A DNA stretch of 64,000 bases, from positions 9,672,001 through 9,736,000 of the forward strand of contig NC_045130.1 in NCBI RefSeq assembly GCF_007655135.1. The letters run 5' to 3'. The notes under the pieces are model-generated. The model did not search any database. It saw only the letters and a program-made list of their open reading frames with translations, and was not told where the DNA came from. Below are positions 9,258 through 19,964 of the stretch, piece after piece. The stretch is from Punica granatum (taxonomy: Eukaryota; Streptophyta; Magnoliopsida; Myrtales; Lythraceae). The stretch's first letter is position 1, and the number at the start of each line of letters is the position of its first letter. A program made the translations under genes and the position numbers.

Positions 9258-11658
9258 ATGCCTCGCCGGAGCTCCGCCGGTACCTTCTTTCTCCCCCCTG
9301 TTTCTTCCGCTCTTCTCTCACTCCTCATTGTGCGGGTATGATCTAAACATGATCCTGATGCATCTTGTCTGTCGATTCTAGCTCGTCCGAATGGAACAGA
9401 ATCGAAAATCAATGCGCAAATGCCTCTGCTTTTAATGTATTTCTCGAGCTGGTTTCCTATTTGAGTTCGGGTTGAGTGTTATTGAGCCTCGGGATCCTTT
9501 TCCGCTTGAGTTAAATAGATTGATATGCTTTCGAAATGACTAGTCAATGCTATCGTTGGAAGCGTTTCTTGGGTAAACAGGATGCTTTCTCGAGCTTCGA
9601 CGATAAGCTTGTTCTCGATGAATGGTTTGACGACTTATAAGTGGATTTGCCGTCATGGGCATTTTCTTTCTGATGGTAGATATAAAGATTTTATTGAATA
9701 GCAATATGAAGCTGCAGGAAGTGAAGCAAAGTGTTCGGGCTACGTGCTTGCGATGGTAGTTGGAAGTCGTCACTGTCGCCCATTTCCTCAAGCAATCTTC
9801 TTCATTTTATGCATGATTGACGGTTGGTCGAGTTTGAACGCTGATGGCATAAAAGGGTCCTTGGTGGTCAAATTCTCTTAACAAGAAAAGGCTTTGTTGC
9901 TGTGGCTGGCAATATTCCTGTAGCTTGCTCTGTTTGTTAGTTCATGGGCACAACTTTTTTTGCTACTTACGTCCATCCACATTTGCCAAAGTGATACTTT
10001 CCCCTTTCACAAAAGTCATATTATGTCCTCTCTCGGACTACTATGCCCTCATAGTTCTTACATTCACTACTTTATTTCATTTGCTATGTTCGTCGATTTC
10101 GAGCCTGATATATTCGGATTCAACTTACGCTGTTTGATGCATTATTACGATCTTAGATGTAGCATCTAAATTCTTGTTTTATGTTTGGCTTATGATTGTG
10201 TGATCGGATTCTAACTTCTGCCTCTTGGTGATCTCTTATGCAGGAAGACCTGCTCCCCGGGCAGCGTCCCGTTCTGCACCTCAACCAGGTATGGTGTTAT
10301 TTTATAGTCAAGGCATTGCCTCTAATAATTGGTGAAATCCTCCTTAACTGGCAACTTCCTCAAAATAGTATGCTTATCTATTTTCATTCAAAGGCAGATA
10401 ATCTTCCTTTTGTTTTGATGCAGTTCATCAGGCTTCTCCTCCAGCTCCTATGCAGAGTGGGGGTGGTGGATCTATTCTTGGAGGCATTGGTTCGACCATT
10501 GCTCAAGGTACAGTGTGCATGTCCGTCAAGATATTAACCAGAAAAAATCCTGTCTAGATCATTCTTCCATTTGTGTTCCACGATGAAATTGTTCTTTCTT
10601 AGATCATTCAAAGTTAAAAAGAAAAAAAGTACATCTGTTCTATCATTTCGTTGCAGGAATGGCTTTCGGAACAGGAAGTGCAGTGGCACACAGGGCAGTG
10701 GATGCTGTGATGGGCCCTCGCACAATTCAGCACGAAACTGTGGTCTCTGAGGTGGCTGCTTCTCCTGCACCTGCACCCACTTCAAGCAGCATTGGTGGTG
10801 CTGATGCTTGCAGTGTCCACTCCAAGGCCTTCCAAGATGTACAGAGACTTTACTCATTTTTCTTGCTAAAATATGCATTGTCTCAATCATTGATTTGTGG
10901 AATGATATCGTTGCTGCTAAAATATTTTGATTTTCTTGACTTGTATGTTTAGTGCTTAGGTAGAAGTTGATTGGTACAACTGGTTTATATTTTCTTGTGC
11001 ACGTCCCTTTCATCAAATTTTCAACTTCTTCTCTCCTCTAGCAGTTACTGGAGTTATAATTCTGGTTCAATGTGCAATTGAAAGGACTCAGTTGATTTTC
11101 CTTTCTCCCCGTATTTCTTTCTGTGTGGTTGCTACTTACAGGTGAATTCTCTTTTCTTGAGAAGTAAGAGAGTTCATGTTTCCGAAGCATAAATAGATTG
11201 ATTGCCAGAATTGAACAGCGCGTTGCATTCATATGTCATTCTTCTCTGTGCTACCTGTCTCCTGGTACATCATTGATCAATTTTGGATTTCACCAATCAA
11301 TATAGGATTTTTCTATTAATACAATTGATTTCGTCCAACCACGCATCTTAGTCCTCGTTCGAACCGTGACATGTAAAACCTTCTCGGTCCCATCCCACAG
11401 AGCTGTCTTCTTGTCTTGCACCGACAATGACTGGCTTAGGTTACCATTTCTTCATACTGCTTTTAAGATTATTGTATGATCTGCTCCCAATAAATTAGCT
11501 GACAGAAATCGCAAGCTGGAAACTATTATTAACAATGCTTACTTCTCCTATCCTTTCAGTGCTTGAACAACTTCGGGAACGACATCAGCAAGTGCCAGTT
11601 CTACATGGACATGTTGTCCGAGTGCAGGAAGAACTCTGGCTCTATGATGGGGGCCTAA
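9258..11658 (+). CDS. Twin-CX9C (CHCH domain) mitochondrial protein, At12Cys-like
   Basis: Five exons with GT-AG introns join in frame: 9258-9279, 10244-10288, 10424-10507, 10657-10838 and 11560-11658, giving 143 residues and ending ...SGSMMGA. The N-terminus is Arg/Pro/Ser-rich (MPRRSSAGRPAPRAASRS), then comes the conserved hydrophobic stretch GSTIAQGMAFGTGSAVAHRA, then the C-terminal twin motif: C-SVHSKAFQD-C and C-QFYMDMLSE-C, both exact CX9C. This is the plant CHCHD2/CHCHD10-like family (Arabidopsis At5g64400/At5g09570, At12Cys), imported into the mitochondrial intermembrane space by Mia40-type oxidative folding and linked to respiratory-chain and stress signalling. Exon phases agree at every junction, so the model is strong. 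The fourth intron falls exactly between the tenth residue of the first CX9C and its second Cys. Confidence 0.92.
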
Positions 11659-12969
11659 AGGTTCGTCAGCAGGAGGAAGATGTATCAGACTCTCCGACTT
11701 GGTTAATGGCTTCTGACTGATCAATTCCTTTTTGGAAAATTTCTCCAATAAGATTTTCTGGATCTATTCAACCCAGAAAAGAGCCGCATTCTCTCCCCTT
11801 CTTGTAGCAGAAGTCGGGTTTTTGCTCTTTATTGCGTATCGCTCTCTTCCACACATTTTCTTAGATCCAAATCCGAGTCATTCCCAAAGTGCTGCATGAT
11901 TTAAGACTTCTATTGCATATCGGCCTCTCCACATTAACGCGATTGTAGTTTGAAACTGAACCACTCCACTCCGTGATACCAAGCTAGGTTCAAGATTTAC
12001 TTCTGCCCCGAGCCGAGACGGGATTTTGGGATCTCTCCGTCCAGCGGGGGGGTGTTACAATTCCTTAGAATGAGGCGGGATCTAGGATCCGTGCACTGTC
12101 GTAGAGATTTGGCAGATACATTTGGTTAGCGCCAGCTAAGGGACTTTTGCATTGGATCTCGGTTTTCTCGAAAAGCATAGCGTGATTACGAAGAAAATCA
12201 TCGGTTAACTTTCCGAGAGGAAACCATGAGAATAAATCTTGAGCCTGTTGAAATTGTCGAAGATGCTTTGACTTGAAGACCGAGTCTTTAGCTGGTACAT
12301 GGACTCTATTGTCAATGGAGTTCAATTAGTTAAAAAAGTACTTGGCGGACATTGTTAATCGAACAGTAAGGTAATTTACGACGCGATAGAGAGCGTACTG
12401 ATACCATCTCGGTACCTATCGCGAGTGACGTCTACTCAGTCCATTAATTAATGTCACTTGAATTTTAGCGGCTCCGTGGAGTTCAACAGATCTAAATTGG
12501 TCGGTCAGTATCGAGTAACACCCGGAGGATACTTCAAGCCCGAACCAAACCGAATTAATGATGATGAACACTTGTGAATCCGGTGAATTGCCCCCGCAAT
12601 GCGGTCAGCCCATGACAATAAATTCATGACAGTGATATTCGATGGATGACAACAAAAAGGGAATAAATGATGGGAGCAGTTAGATTATGTTGTTCTTGCA
12701 CTAGAAACAGGTGCATTGCAAAGCTGTCAACGTCTCCAACCTTTTCTTCGTTCAATTGCCAAAGATTTCATAAAGACCACTCGGGTTCGATCTTGGGCAT
12801 GTATTGTATCGTGCGGACGACCTCGGAATGGCCAGTTAAAAAAGTAATTTCAAGTAGACTGCAACGGGGGTGAATTCTTCTGAAATTGGGACCCCGATTG
12901 TATGATGATTGAAAATGATTCAGATTTTTAGAGTTGCTTTCACGGCTTTCTAATCGATCACCAACATAG

Positions 12970-12971
<2 letters not shown>

Positions 12972-13015
<44 letters not shown>
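12972..13015 (+). repeat. Poly-G homopolymer, 44 bases
   Basis: Counted directly: 44 consecutive G between AGTT and CTTAAG. Such a tract is strongly G-quadruplex-prone and is rare in assembled plant DNA. It may be real or a sequencing/assembly length artefact. Confidence 0.9.
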
Positions 13016-13581
13016 CTTAAGTAACAAATTTAAGCTGCCCCAATAATAATGAAAAGAGAATGACTATCTATTATTACAAGAGATGATGAATCAGCACCCA
13101 CTTCTCACCCCTTTATTGAAGGGATTGCAACCATAAGTTGTCCTTTAAACTTTCAAATATATCTTGAAAATATCGGGCTTCTTCGGGTTATCAAAGCAAT
13201 GGACCGAGTTGTATCATCACGTATATAGCTTGACAATGACAATCCATGTCTTGTTTAACTTAGTGGTCGCCCATTTCATATAAGGTTGTATGGAACGTGC
13301 ATTCTGAGGAGAATCGAACCCAATTCTAATATTTTGTGAATTTGTTTTCGGTCCCTTTTTTAGAATTCGGTGTTTGATTTATCGGGTGAAGAATGGAGTT
13401 GGTTTTTTTATGTGTGCACAACTTTCCATGTGTAATTTATGGCTATGCAAAAGCCACTAGTTTTCTTCATTCGGGTCGACATCCATGCTCTGCTATGCAT
13501 CTAACCTAAAATCGGGTAAAGATTCATTACACGATTTACACGAGTACCTAGACGCATTTCCAGCTCAATTACCCAAAAATC

Positions 13582-14086
13582 CAACCTAACTAATTCTTTT
13601 AACTGCAAGTTAGGTACCGTATTGATTCAGGTTCGAAATCTGACTTTCGAGAAAACTGACCTAAGGACTTATGAACCTAGCTCCTATATGGTGAAAATAC
13701 ATATCTTCTCACTACGCTTAGGCTTTTGACCCAATAAGTTACGCGCACACGGCTCGGTAACCCGCACAAGCCAACTCATCTTGTATAGCAAGCGTGATGA
13801 GGCCCAGAACCTCGGTTTGGCAAGATTTCATTTCAAATGCACCTGGACAGACTCTTGAGTCCGGTTTCCAGATTGCATGTTTAGCCGATGACGACCTGAC
13901 ATAAGAATACGAACCCCGCGAGTCATAGTAGTCTGACCTGACCATAAGAACGTGTCCGGACTTAATGTCTCCGTGCTCGTGCTAGATCATGTGACCGCAT
14001 AGGTCGATACAGAAAAAAATGGGGGATCGAGGGCAAACTGGTAACTTTCCAAAATGAGACAAAAGGGCAGAATCTGTAAATAGAGC
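13582..14086 (+). repeat. Dispersed direct repeat, copy 1 (upstream of the GGP-like gene)
   Basis: About 505 bp matching 17965-18619 in the same orientation at roughly 90 percent by eye, from AACCTAACTAATTC to GTAAATAGAGCT. It ends about 220 bp upstream of the GGP-like ATG and so lies in that gene's promoter region. It could be a solo LTR or another transposon fragment; I could not define TG...CA ends or a target duplication. Confidence 0.7.
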
Positions 14087-14210
14087 TTCGTAAGGGTTGC
14101 CCTTATGGGAACGTCATGGCTTCTTAAGGCCATCCCACGTAACGAGCATTCCTCACAAACACAGAGAGAGCAAATACATTACACAGAGAGGGGAGCAGAG
14201 AACAGAGCAG

Positions 14211-14232
14211 CTCTCTCTCTCTCTCTCTCTCT
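14211..14232 (+). repeat. CT microsatellite in the GGP-like 5' UTR
   Basis: Eleven CT units followed by AAAG, about 80 bp upstream of the ATG. Pyrimidine CT tracts are common in plant core promoters and 5' UTRs (Y patch / GAGA-type). Confidence 0.85.
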
Positions 14233-14309
14233 AAAGACCCAGTTTAGTGAGAGAAAGCCATTGCCTTTTAGAGAGAGAAGGAAGGTACAATAGCCACCTT
14301 AGCGCTGCG

Positions 14310-16941
14310 ATGGGCTCGCTGGGCGTCGGCGGTGGCAGGAGGTTCGCGGTGCTGCTCTGTGCGGAGGACTCTGAGTACGTGAGGGAGAGGTACGGCGGCT
14401 ATCTCGGCGTTTTCAAGGCAATGCTGGCCGACGAAGTTGACGCCGGCGAGTCTTGGGACCTCTTCAGGGCGGTCGCCGGCGAGCTACCCGGCGAAGCCGA
14501 GGCCGAGCTCTACGACGGCTTCGTCATCACCGGGAGCTGCAGTGACGCGTACGGCGATGATGTCTGGATCCGGGAGCTCCTGAGCTTCGTGAAGAAGATC
14601 GATTCCATGAAGAAGAAGATCCTCGGCGTTTGCTTCGGGCACCAGGTATTGATTCTATTGCCACCAATTGATTGATTAATCATCTGCTTTTCTCAAACAT
14701 TGTGATTGATTTCCACCATTTTCATTTCGAGCTCTTCAATTTTTTGATCTTCCGAAAGCTGTTTAATTTTCTTCAGTCCCTGTTTTCGTATGTGTTTGAT
14801 GGGATCCGGCAAATGGAGCTCAATTTCCTTCTCTGTGTAGTTTGTACTAGAAAACAGGGTCTTTCGGGGGGGTCGGGGGTGGTGGAACAAACGATTTTTG
14901 AGTGTGTGGAATACATAATCAATGTCGTACGAGGTTTTCAAGATTGTTCATAGGATTTCCGATCAAGTTCTATGACCTTAGGAGATTGATTCTGGGACAA
15001 TCTTTAAGATCAGAAAGCAACTGCGGATGACGAGAGCCAATGTGGTGCCGTTCTGGATATAAACTCGATTTAAAAATAAAAGAGGGATCTTGAGAGCTGG
15101 AAACCAACCTTAAGGTTGATGTTGATTAGCGCAAACTACGTTGACCCTTCGTGCCATGCCAACTTCATAGTAGCAGTAATTTAGTGGGCCGACCCGGTTC
15201 GATTGGATTAGTGGGAGCTCGATGGGCTTCCGGATACCAGGGCGCACGCCGAAAAATCAACCCTGCAGCTTAAAATCCTAGCATTCTATTATTTTAGAGC
15301 GTGCAGAATCAGGTCAGCTTCATGTTAACGAGTGTCATGTTAACGACTCACATGACGACATTCGGGATCATGACTGTGCTTGTCTGGCTGAACCCCTCGA
15401 AGGGGAGCAAATTGAGGTCCTTAAGTTAGTGAAGCTTCTCCTTTTTATAATGGATAGATACAGTTTGGATCCATTTATTTAAAGACTTCATTTTTCTAAA
15501 GAGGTTAGTATATGTATTGGAAGACATTGCTTTGGAACTGAATGGATCTGCATCTATTATATTTAGTCAGCTTCTATTTCATAGGAAGGTCAAAAGAGTG
15601 AGGAAGAGGACTTCTTGAAAATGGCATGCTCACGCTTTTGTTGCGGAACAAGGTTTATGATTCATATATTACGCACATCACAACTTGTGACTCTGCAAAA
15701 AGTTTTTCGAGATAAAAGCACATATCATGTCACTTGATTTGATGATGTCGGCTTTTGTTTCCATTGAGGTCATTAGAATCGCTGCATCAATATGTTTAAG
15801 CTCTTGTAGACGTGTTACTGGTTCGGGTTTTTTAGAGGAACCAAAGCTTGGAAAAATCAAACATTCTCTACATTCCTCAATCAGAAATGTCCTAAGGAGG
15901 TTTATCATTGCACTCATTCTTTAGCTAGTGAGTGTAGGTCCAAAAATGTCATATCTTTTTATGTGCTTTGTTGATAGTTAGTTGAGTCCTGGTAAGTCAT
16001 CACATTTGGTGTGGTCATGAAGAAAACTCGAACTACCATTATTATTTGCACAAATAAAGGCTCCTATTATTGTCCTTATGTAGAAAAGCGACAAGCCCAT
16101 AATGTCTAATTTTGTCCCCCATCGTGGTTTTAAAGATAAGGAAACACACCCATCAGATTTCACATCGTCCAGTGAAGTTTGGTTTTGTTGGAAAGATTGA
16201 TTTACATGATGCTGTGGCATGTGAAGTCGGACATCGTAGTGGAGATAGTTGCAGTTTCCTGGGTCCGTTCTTGATGTTAAGTTGATTGCTTGATTTGTAA
16301 GATATGTGTTTGCTCATAAACAGATAATAAGCCGAGCTATAGGAGGGAAGGTCGGCCGTGCCAAGTCGTGGGACATTGGGCTGAGAAAAATTCAACTCTC
16401 GTTGACCTCAAAGCCCTTCTCGAGCTTGAACTTGCCCACTATGCTCTCTATAATCGAGTGCCATCGGGATGAGGTTTATATCTCAGATTTTAGTGTTCTC
16501 TTTTCCACTTTTCCAGTAACCATTTTACGTTGATGTAATGTGGTTTTCTTTGTTCATTTTTGGGGGAAAAAAAAGGTGAAGGAACTTCCCCCCAAGGCCG
16601 AGGTGATTGCTCGCTCAAGTAAGACGAGGATCGAAATGTTCAGATATGGAAATCACATCATGGGCATTCAGGGTCACCCCGAGTACACTGAAGACATCCT
16701 TTTGCACCTCATCGATCGCCTTCTCCAACGGAATTTTATCACGGTAAACTGAAAATATGTACAATGTTACAAAAGAAAAAGTTGAACATGTAAACACAAA
16801 TCCTGATTATTTATTTATCAATTTTGGATGAACTTTCAGAAATCTTATGCTGAAGAACTGAAGGTCAACGTCGATGTTTGTGAGCCAGACAGAGAGGCTT
16901 GGAAAAGACTCTGCATCAGCTTTCTTAAGGGTGGATTATGA
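14310..16941 (+). CDS. Class I glutamine amidotransferase-like protein, gamma-glutamyl peptidase type
   Basis: Four exons, 14310-14645, 16324-16473, 16576-16743 and 16840-16941, all phase 0, give 251 residues, the usual size of the plant GGP family (Arabidopsis GGP1/GGP3, about 250). The class I glutaminase core is complete: nucleophile elbow GVCFGHQ (Cys108), then GGKVGRAKSWDIGL, ECHRDEV and the catalytic GHPEY pair (His196, Glu198). Known family members are cytosolic and cleave gamma-glutamyl bonds of glutathione or glutathione conjugates, serving thiol turnover and, in Brassicales, glucosinolate synthesis; the substrate here is inferred. An in-frame ATG at 14247 would add 21 residues encoded in the CT-rich leader; the start at 14310 fits the family better. 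Intron 1 (1.68 kb) carries a SINE fragment. Confidence 0.9.
15165..15275 (+). mobile_element. SINE 3' fragment in intron 1 of the GGP-like gene
   Basis: Contains TGGGCCGACCCGGTTCGATT, then GGATTAGTGGG, GGGCTTCCGGATACCAGG and a short A-rich end. It is the same module as the 3' halves at 26.8 (inverted), 36.2, 53.4 and 58.9 kb. The tRNA-like 5' half is not evident. Confidence 0.6.
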
Positions 16942-17731
16942 TCATAAATTCATAATTAGTCGTATAAACCGTAAACCGAAAAAGAAAGAATTGTAAATAT
17001 GGAGTCCTGAGATGAAAGTAAAAGAATGGAGGAGTATATAAGAAGACTGCAAGTTAGATGCCACCGTAGAGACCAGGTAAATCGGGTCCATCAAGCGGCT
17101 GGCTAGATCGGTTAGATCGATATGTTGGTTCCTCTTAATTGATAATTTCTTAATATTCAGTACTTGGCATGTAATTTCTCCCCTTGTATATGGTACTATT
17201 ATCCATAAAATCTTCCGTTGCCCCTTGTGTATTATGATTATCTGATTTCGCGGTTTTAATCAATCGCCAGGTTATGAAAAAGAAACGTGCTTAAAATCGG
17301 TCTTTTTTTATTGATTTATTTATACGAGTCTGTTTAAATTATCAAACAGAGAAAACCGATGAGGTTATTAGATTCACAAGAACAATATCGATGACAAATG
17401 AAACCCAGAGAAAAGGGGATCATGTCCATTCCTCGATTTGGATTTTTGGTTTGGACCTGCTCTAAATCCCTCGTCAAGAGCTCGGGAAAGCAGTGGACGG
17501 AATCTATGATAATCCCCCTCGAGAGTCCACCTCGATGACGACCTTCCTAACCACTGTTCATACTTGGACAGCAAGTTTGTTTGTTGCACTATTGAAAAAG
17601 AACACCAGGATGCGCTCGGGCACCAATTACTTTGACTCTTTAAAGCGTGTAAGCTGCTTGCTCCATTTGAAAAGACAAGCTTCAAGTTCTATCACTTTCT
17701 CTCCCCTCAACTTCTAGTTGTGTCACAGGAG
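16942..17731. other. Intergenic region between the GGP-like and F-box genes
   Basis: GGP-like 3' UTR, then F-box promoter sequence ending with ATG at 17732. A minus-strand open frame at 17374-17685 has no recognisable domain. Nothing else is seen. Confidence 0.4.
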
Positions 17732-19676
17732 ATGGCCCAAAAGGTCAAGAAGCAGAAGCAGCAGAGAGCAAAATCAGAGGATGAAAAACTCAGCAGCTGT
17801 AACTCATGGCTAAATCTTCCGTTCTCGGTTCTCAGATTGATCCGAGAAAACCCAGCTCTGATGCAGAACGTGAGCCTTGGGGGAGTCTCCAAGTCATGAA
17901 GGACAATATCATCCCATTGCAACTGGAATGGTTCGTCACTTCCACAGCTTCGACTCTCAGAACCTAACCTAACCAATTCTTTAACTGCAAGTTTGGTATC
18001 GTATCGATTCAGGTGGCTCGAAACCTGTTACAAGTAAAGTCTAGAATTCGAGTCTTTTGAATAGATAAAATTTACGACTATAAGAGATTTATTAAGTGTG
18101 GGTCGAACCTGAATTAATCCGGATCCATAAAACGTCTAAATATTAGGTGGTGTGTACAAGGAAAAAATTTGGTAACCCCTGAGGAAACTGATCTAAGAGC
18201 TTATGAATCTGGCTCCTATATAGTTGAAATACATATCTTCTCACTACGCGTAGGCTTTTGACCCAATAAGTTACGCGCACACGACTCGATAACCCGCGCA
18301 AGCCAACTCATCTCGTATAGCAAGCGTAACAAGGCCCGGAACCTGGATTTGGCAAGGTTTCATTTCAAATGCACTTGGACAGACTCTTGAGTCCGGTTTC
18401 CAGATTGCACGTTCGGCCGATGATGACCTGACATAAGGATACGAACCTCACTGAGTTACAGTAGTCCGACCCGATCATAAGAATGTGTCCGGACTTAATG
18501 TCTCCGTCCCTGTGCTAGATCATGTGACCGCATACGTCGATACCCAAAAAATGGGGGATCGAGGGCAAATTGGTAACTTTTCAATATGAGACAGAAGGGT
18601 AGAATCTGTAAATAGAGCTCTTAAGGCTGGTTACTAGAGATTAAGCTCACAAACCCGAGTGAAGGCTGGTATACTTCTCTTCCTCCTTGGGATGTTAATG
18701 TTCCACTCAAACTCGTGGTTCTGTCTTCAACTCTCTGGGAATTTTACGGCAGCAGAAAGGATTGCACTCTCATGGTTATAACAGGTAATATCAGATTCTT
18801 GTATTATAGAACCATAACTGAGTTTTAAATATATTCCTTTTGTTTTCATGTCATCCTACATCATATGACCCAAGACTGCACTAACTATGAAGAGGAAAAA
18901 TGGAATCTCTGCATAATATCATTTCCGATTCTGTTTCGCTCGATGTCCTTTCCATTGTACCAAACATGACAAGACAAATCTGAATACTGATATTCCACTA
19001 GCATGACAATTTTATGGGATCACTTTTCTACAGGTATGGACCACACGGCGTCTGCATTATACATCTTCTCATGGAACGCACAAATGGGTAAAGCAAGATT
19101 TTACTCTTCACTGATCCAAACTCGGATGATACTTCCAAGCATAACAGTTTCATGCAGTTCACTAATGTGATTGGCGTGAAGGGGAAGTTCTATGCTTTGA
19201 GCCTGCAGGGAACACTAGCTGTTATCGGGTACACCGACTGACATGCTAGAACCATTGCTCTTTGCCGAAACAGAGCAGTGCCTTCAACCCCATCGAGGTT
19301 CATGGAGTATTGGGTTGAATTTGGCGGGGGAACAGTTTTACTGGTTCTTCTGATAAGTCAGCGGTCAAGAGTTGGTTCTGAGGATGATGTGGAAGTGTTC
19401 AGGCTTGATGAAGATGATAAGCTTTCATGGGTGAAGATGAAGAGTTTTGGAGAGAGAGCATTGTTTGTTGTGGATGATTGTTGCATCTCCGTATTGGCGA
19501 GTGACATGGGGTGTAAGAGGAATTGTGCGTAGTTTACTTTCAGAGATGATGTTTGGTGGTTGTATGAGATGTGGGGAAAGGAAGCATTTCCTCCAACTTG
19601 GAAGGATTCTTCTCTGGTGAATCATAAATCATCACGACGTGATGTTTTGTTATTGGATGAGGAAAGGAAGCATTGA
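17732..19676 (+). pseudogene. F-box/DUF295 gene, broken
   Basis: The N-terminal part reads SWLNLPFSVLRLI then LGGVSKS before TGA at 17897-17899, where F-box proteins have the Trp of SKSW. The F-box is followed by a 0.65-kb repeat (17965-18619), after which the DUF295 part resumes: LPPWDVNVPLKLVVLSS, then FMQFTNVIGVKGKFYALSLQ with a frame change and a stop, RNRAVPSTPSRFMEYWVEF, VEVFRLDEDDKLSWVKMKS and MGCKRNC before TAG at 19530-19532; the tail continues DDVWWLYEM. Intact relatives are SKIP23-like SCF substrate receptors. With several stops, frame changes and an insertion the gene is dead. It ends tail to tail with the LecRK pseudogene at 20-22 kb; a small piece of a related gene sits in the same relation to the intact LecRK at 30.8 kb. 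Confidence 0.8.
17965..18619 (+). mobile_element. Dispersed direct repeat, copy 2, inside the F-box pseudogene
   Basis: Matches 13582-14086 in direct orientation and is about 150 bp longer because of an internal segment (about 18020-18172) whose end, with CCGGATCCATAAAACGTC and an A-rich tail, resembles a SINE. It splits the F-box part from the DUF295 part of the pseudogene. Confidence 0.6.
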
Positions 19677-19964
19677 CTGAAAGTTCAAAGACATTCCTTT
19701 TTGATCGATTATGAATTTCTGAGACACCAGAGGTTCTGCAAACAGCAAGAATAAAACTCCGCTTGTGGAATTGAGACAACCAAACTGATCATAAGTAAGA
19801 GAAGCTGCATCAATCAAATACACTAATCCAAGTTTACAATACATTTATTCTACTTTCGCAATATATTAACATAAATCTGCATCATCATTCAATGCCAAGA
19901 AGTTAATAAGGGGAAAACAAATAGAGAAGTATGATACTTAAGTGGATGAAGAAGAGCAAAACAT

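Larger units (their letters stand above)
11659..14309. other. Intergenic region between the CHCH and GGP-like genes
   Basis: After the CHCH 3' UTR it holds unassigned sequence, a 44-base poly-G run (12972-13015), one copy of a dispersed repeat (13582-14086) and the GGP-like 5' UTR with a CT microsatellite. A minus-strand open frame at 12065-12325 looks protein-like but matches no family I recognise; the region around 12000-12640 could be an old LTR-type fragment. No gene is claimed. Confidence 0.4.

Noticed and set aside
10534..11016. Minus-strand open frame of 160 codons
   Set aside because: It overlaps exon 4 and an intron of the CHCH gene on the opposite strand. The plus-strand exon set is phase-consistent and family-matched.
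12065..12325. Minus-strand 86-codon frame that reads protein-like
   Set aside because: I considered organelle-derived or retroelement protein, but could not match it to a plastid, mitochondrial or transposon protein. Left unassigned.
12972..13015. Poly-G run read as telomeric or centromeric sequence
   Set aside because: Plant telomeres are TTTAGGG repeats; this is a pure homopolymer and the flanks are ordinary intergenic DNA.
17374..17685. Minus-strand 103-codon frame upstream of the F-box pseudogene
   Set aside because: No recognisable domain; it overlaps the probable F-box promoter.
13582..18619. The two direct repeats as LTRs of one 5-kb retrotransposon
   Set aside because: The sequence between them is an intact GGP-like host gene and part of an F-box gene, with no gag-pol, primer binding site or polypurine tract.
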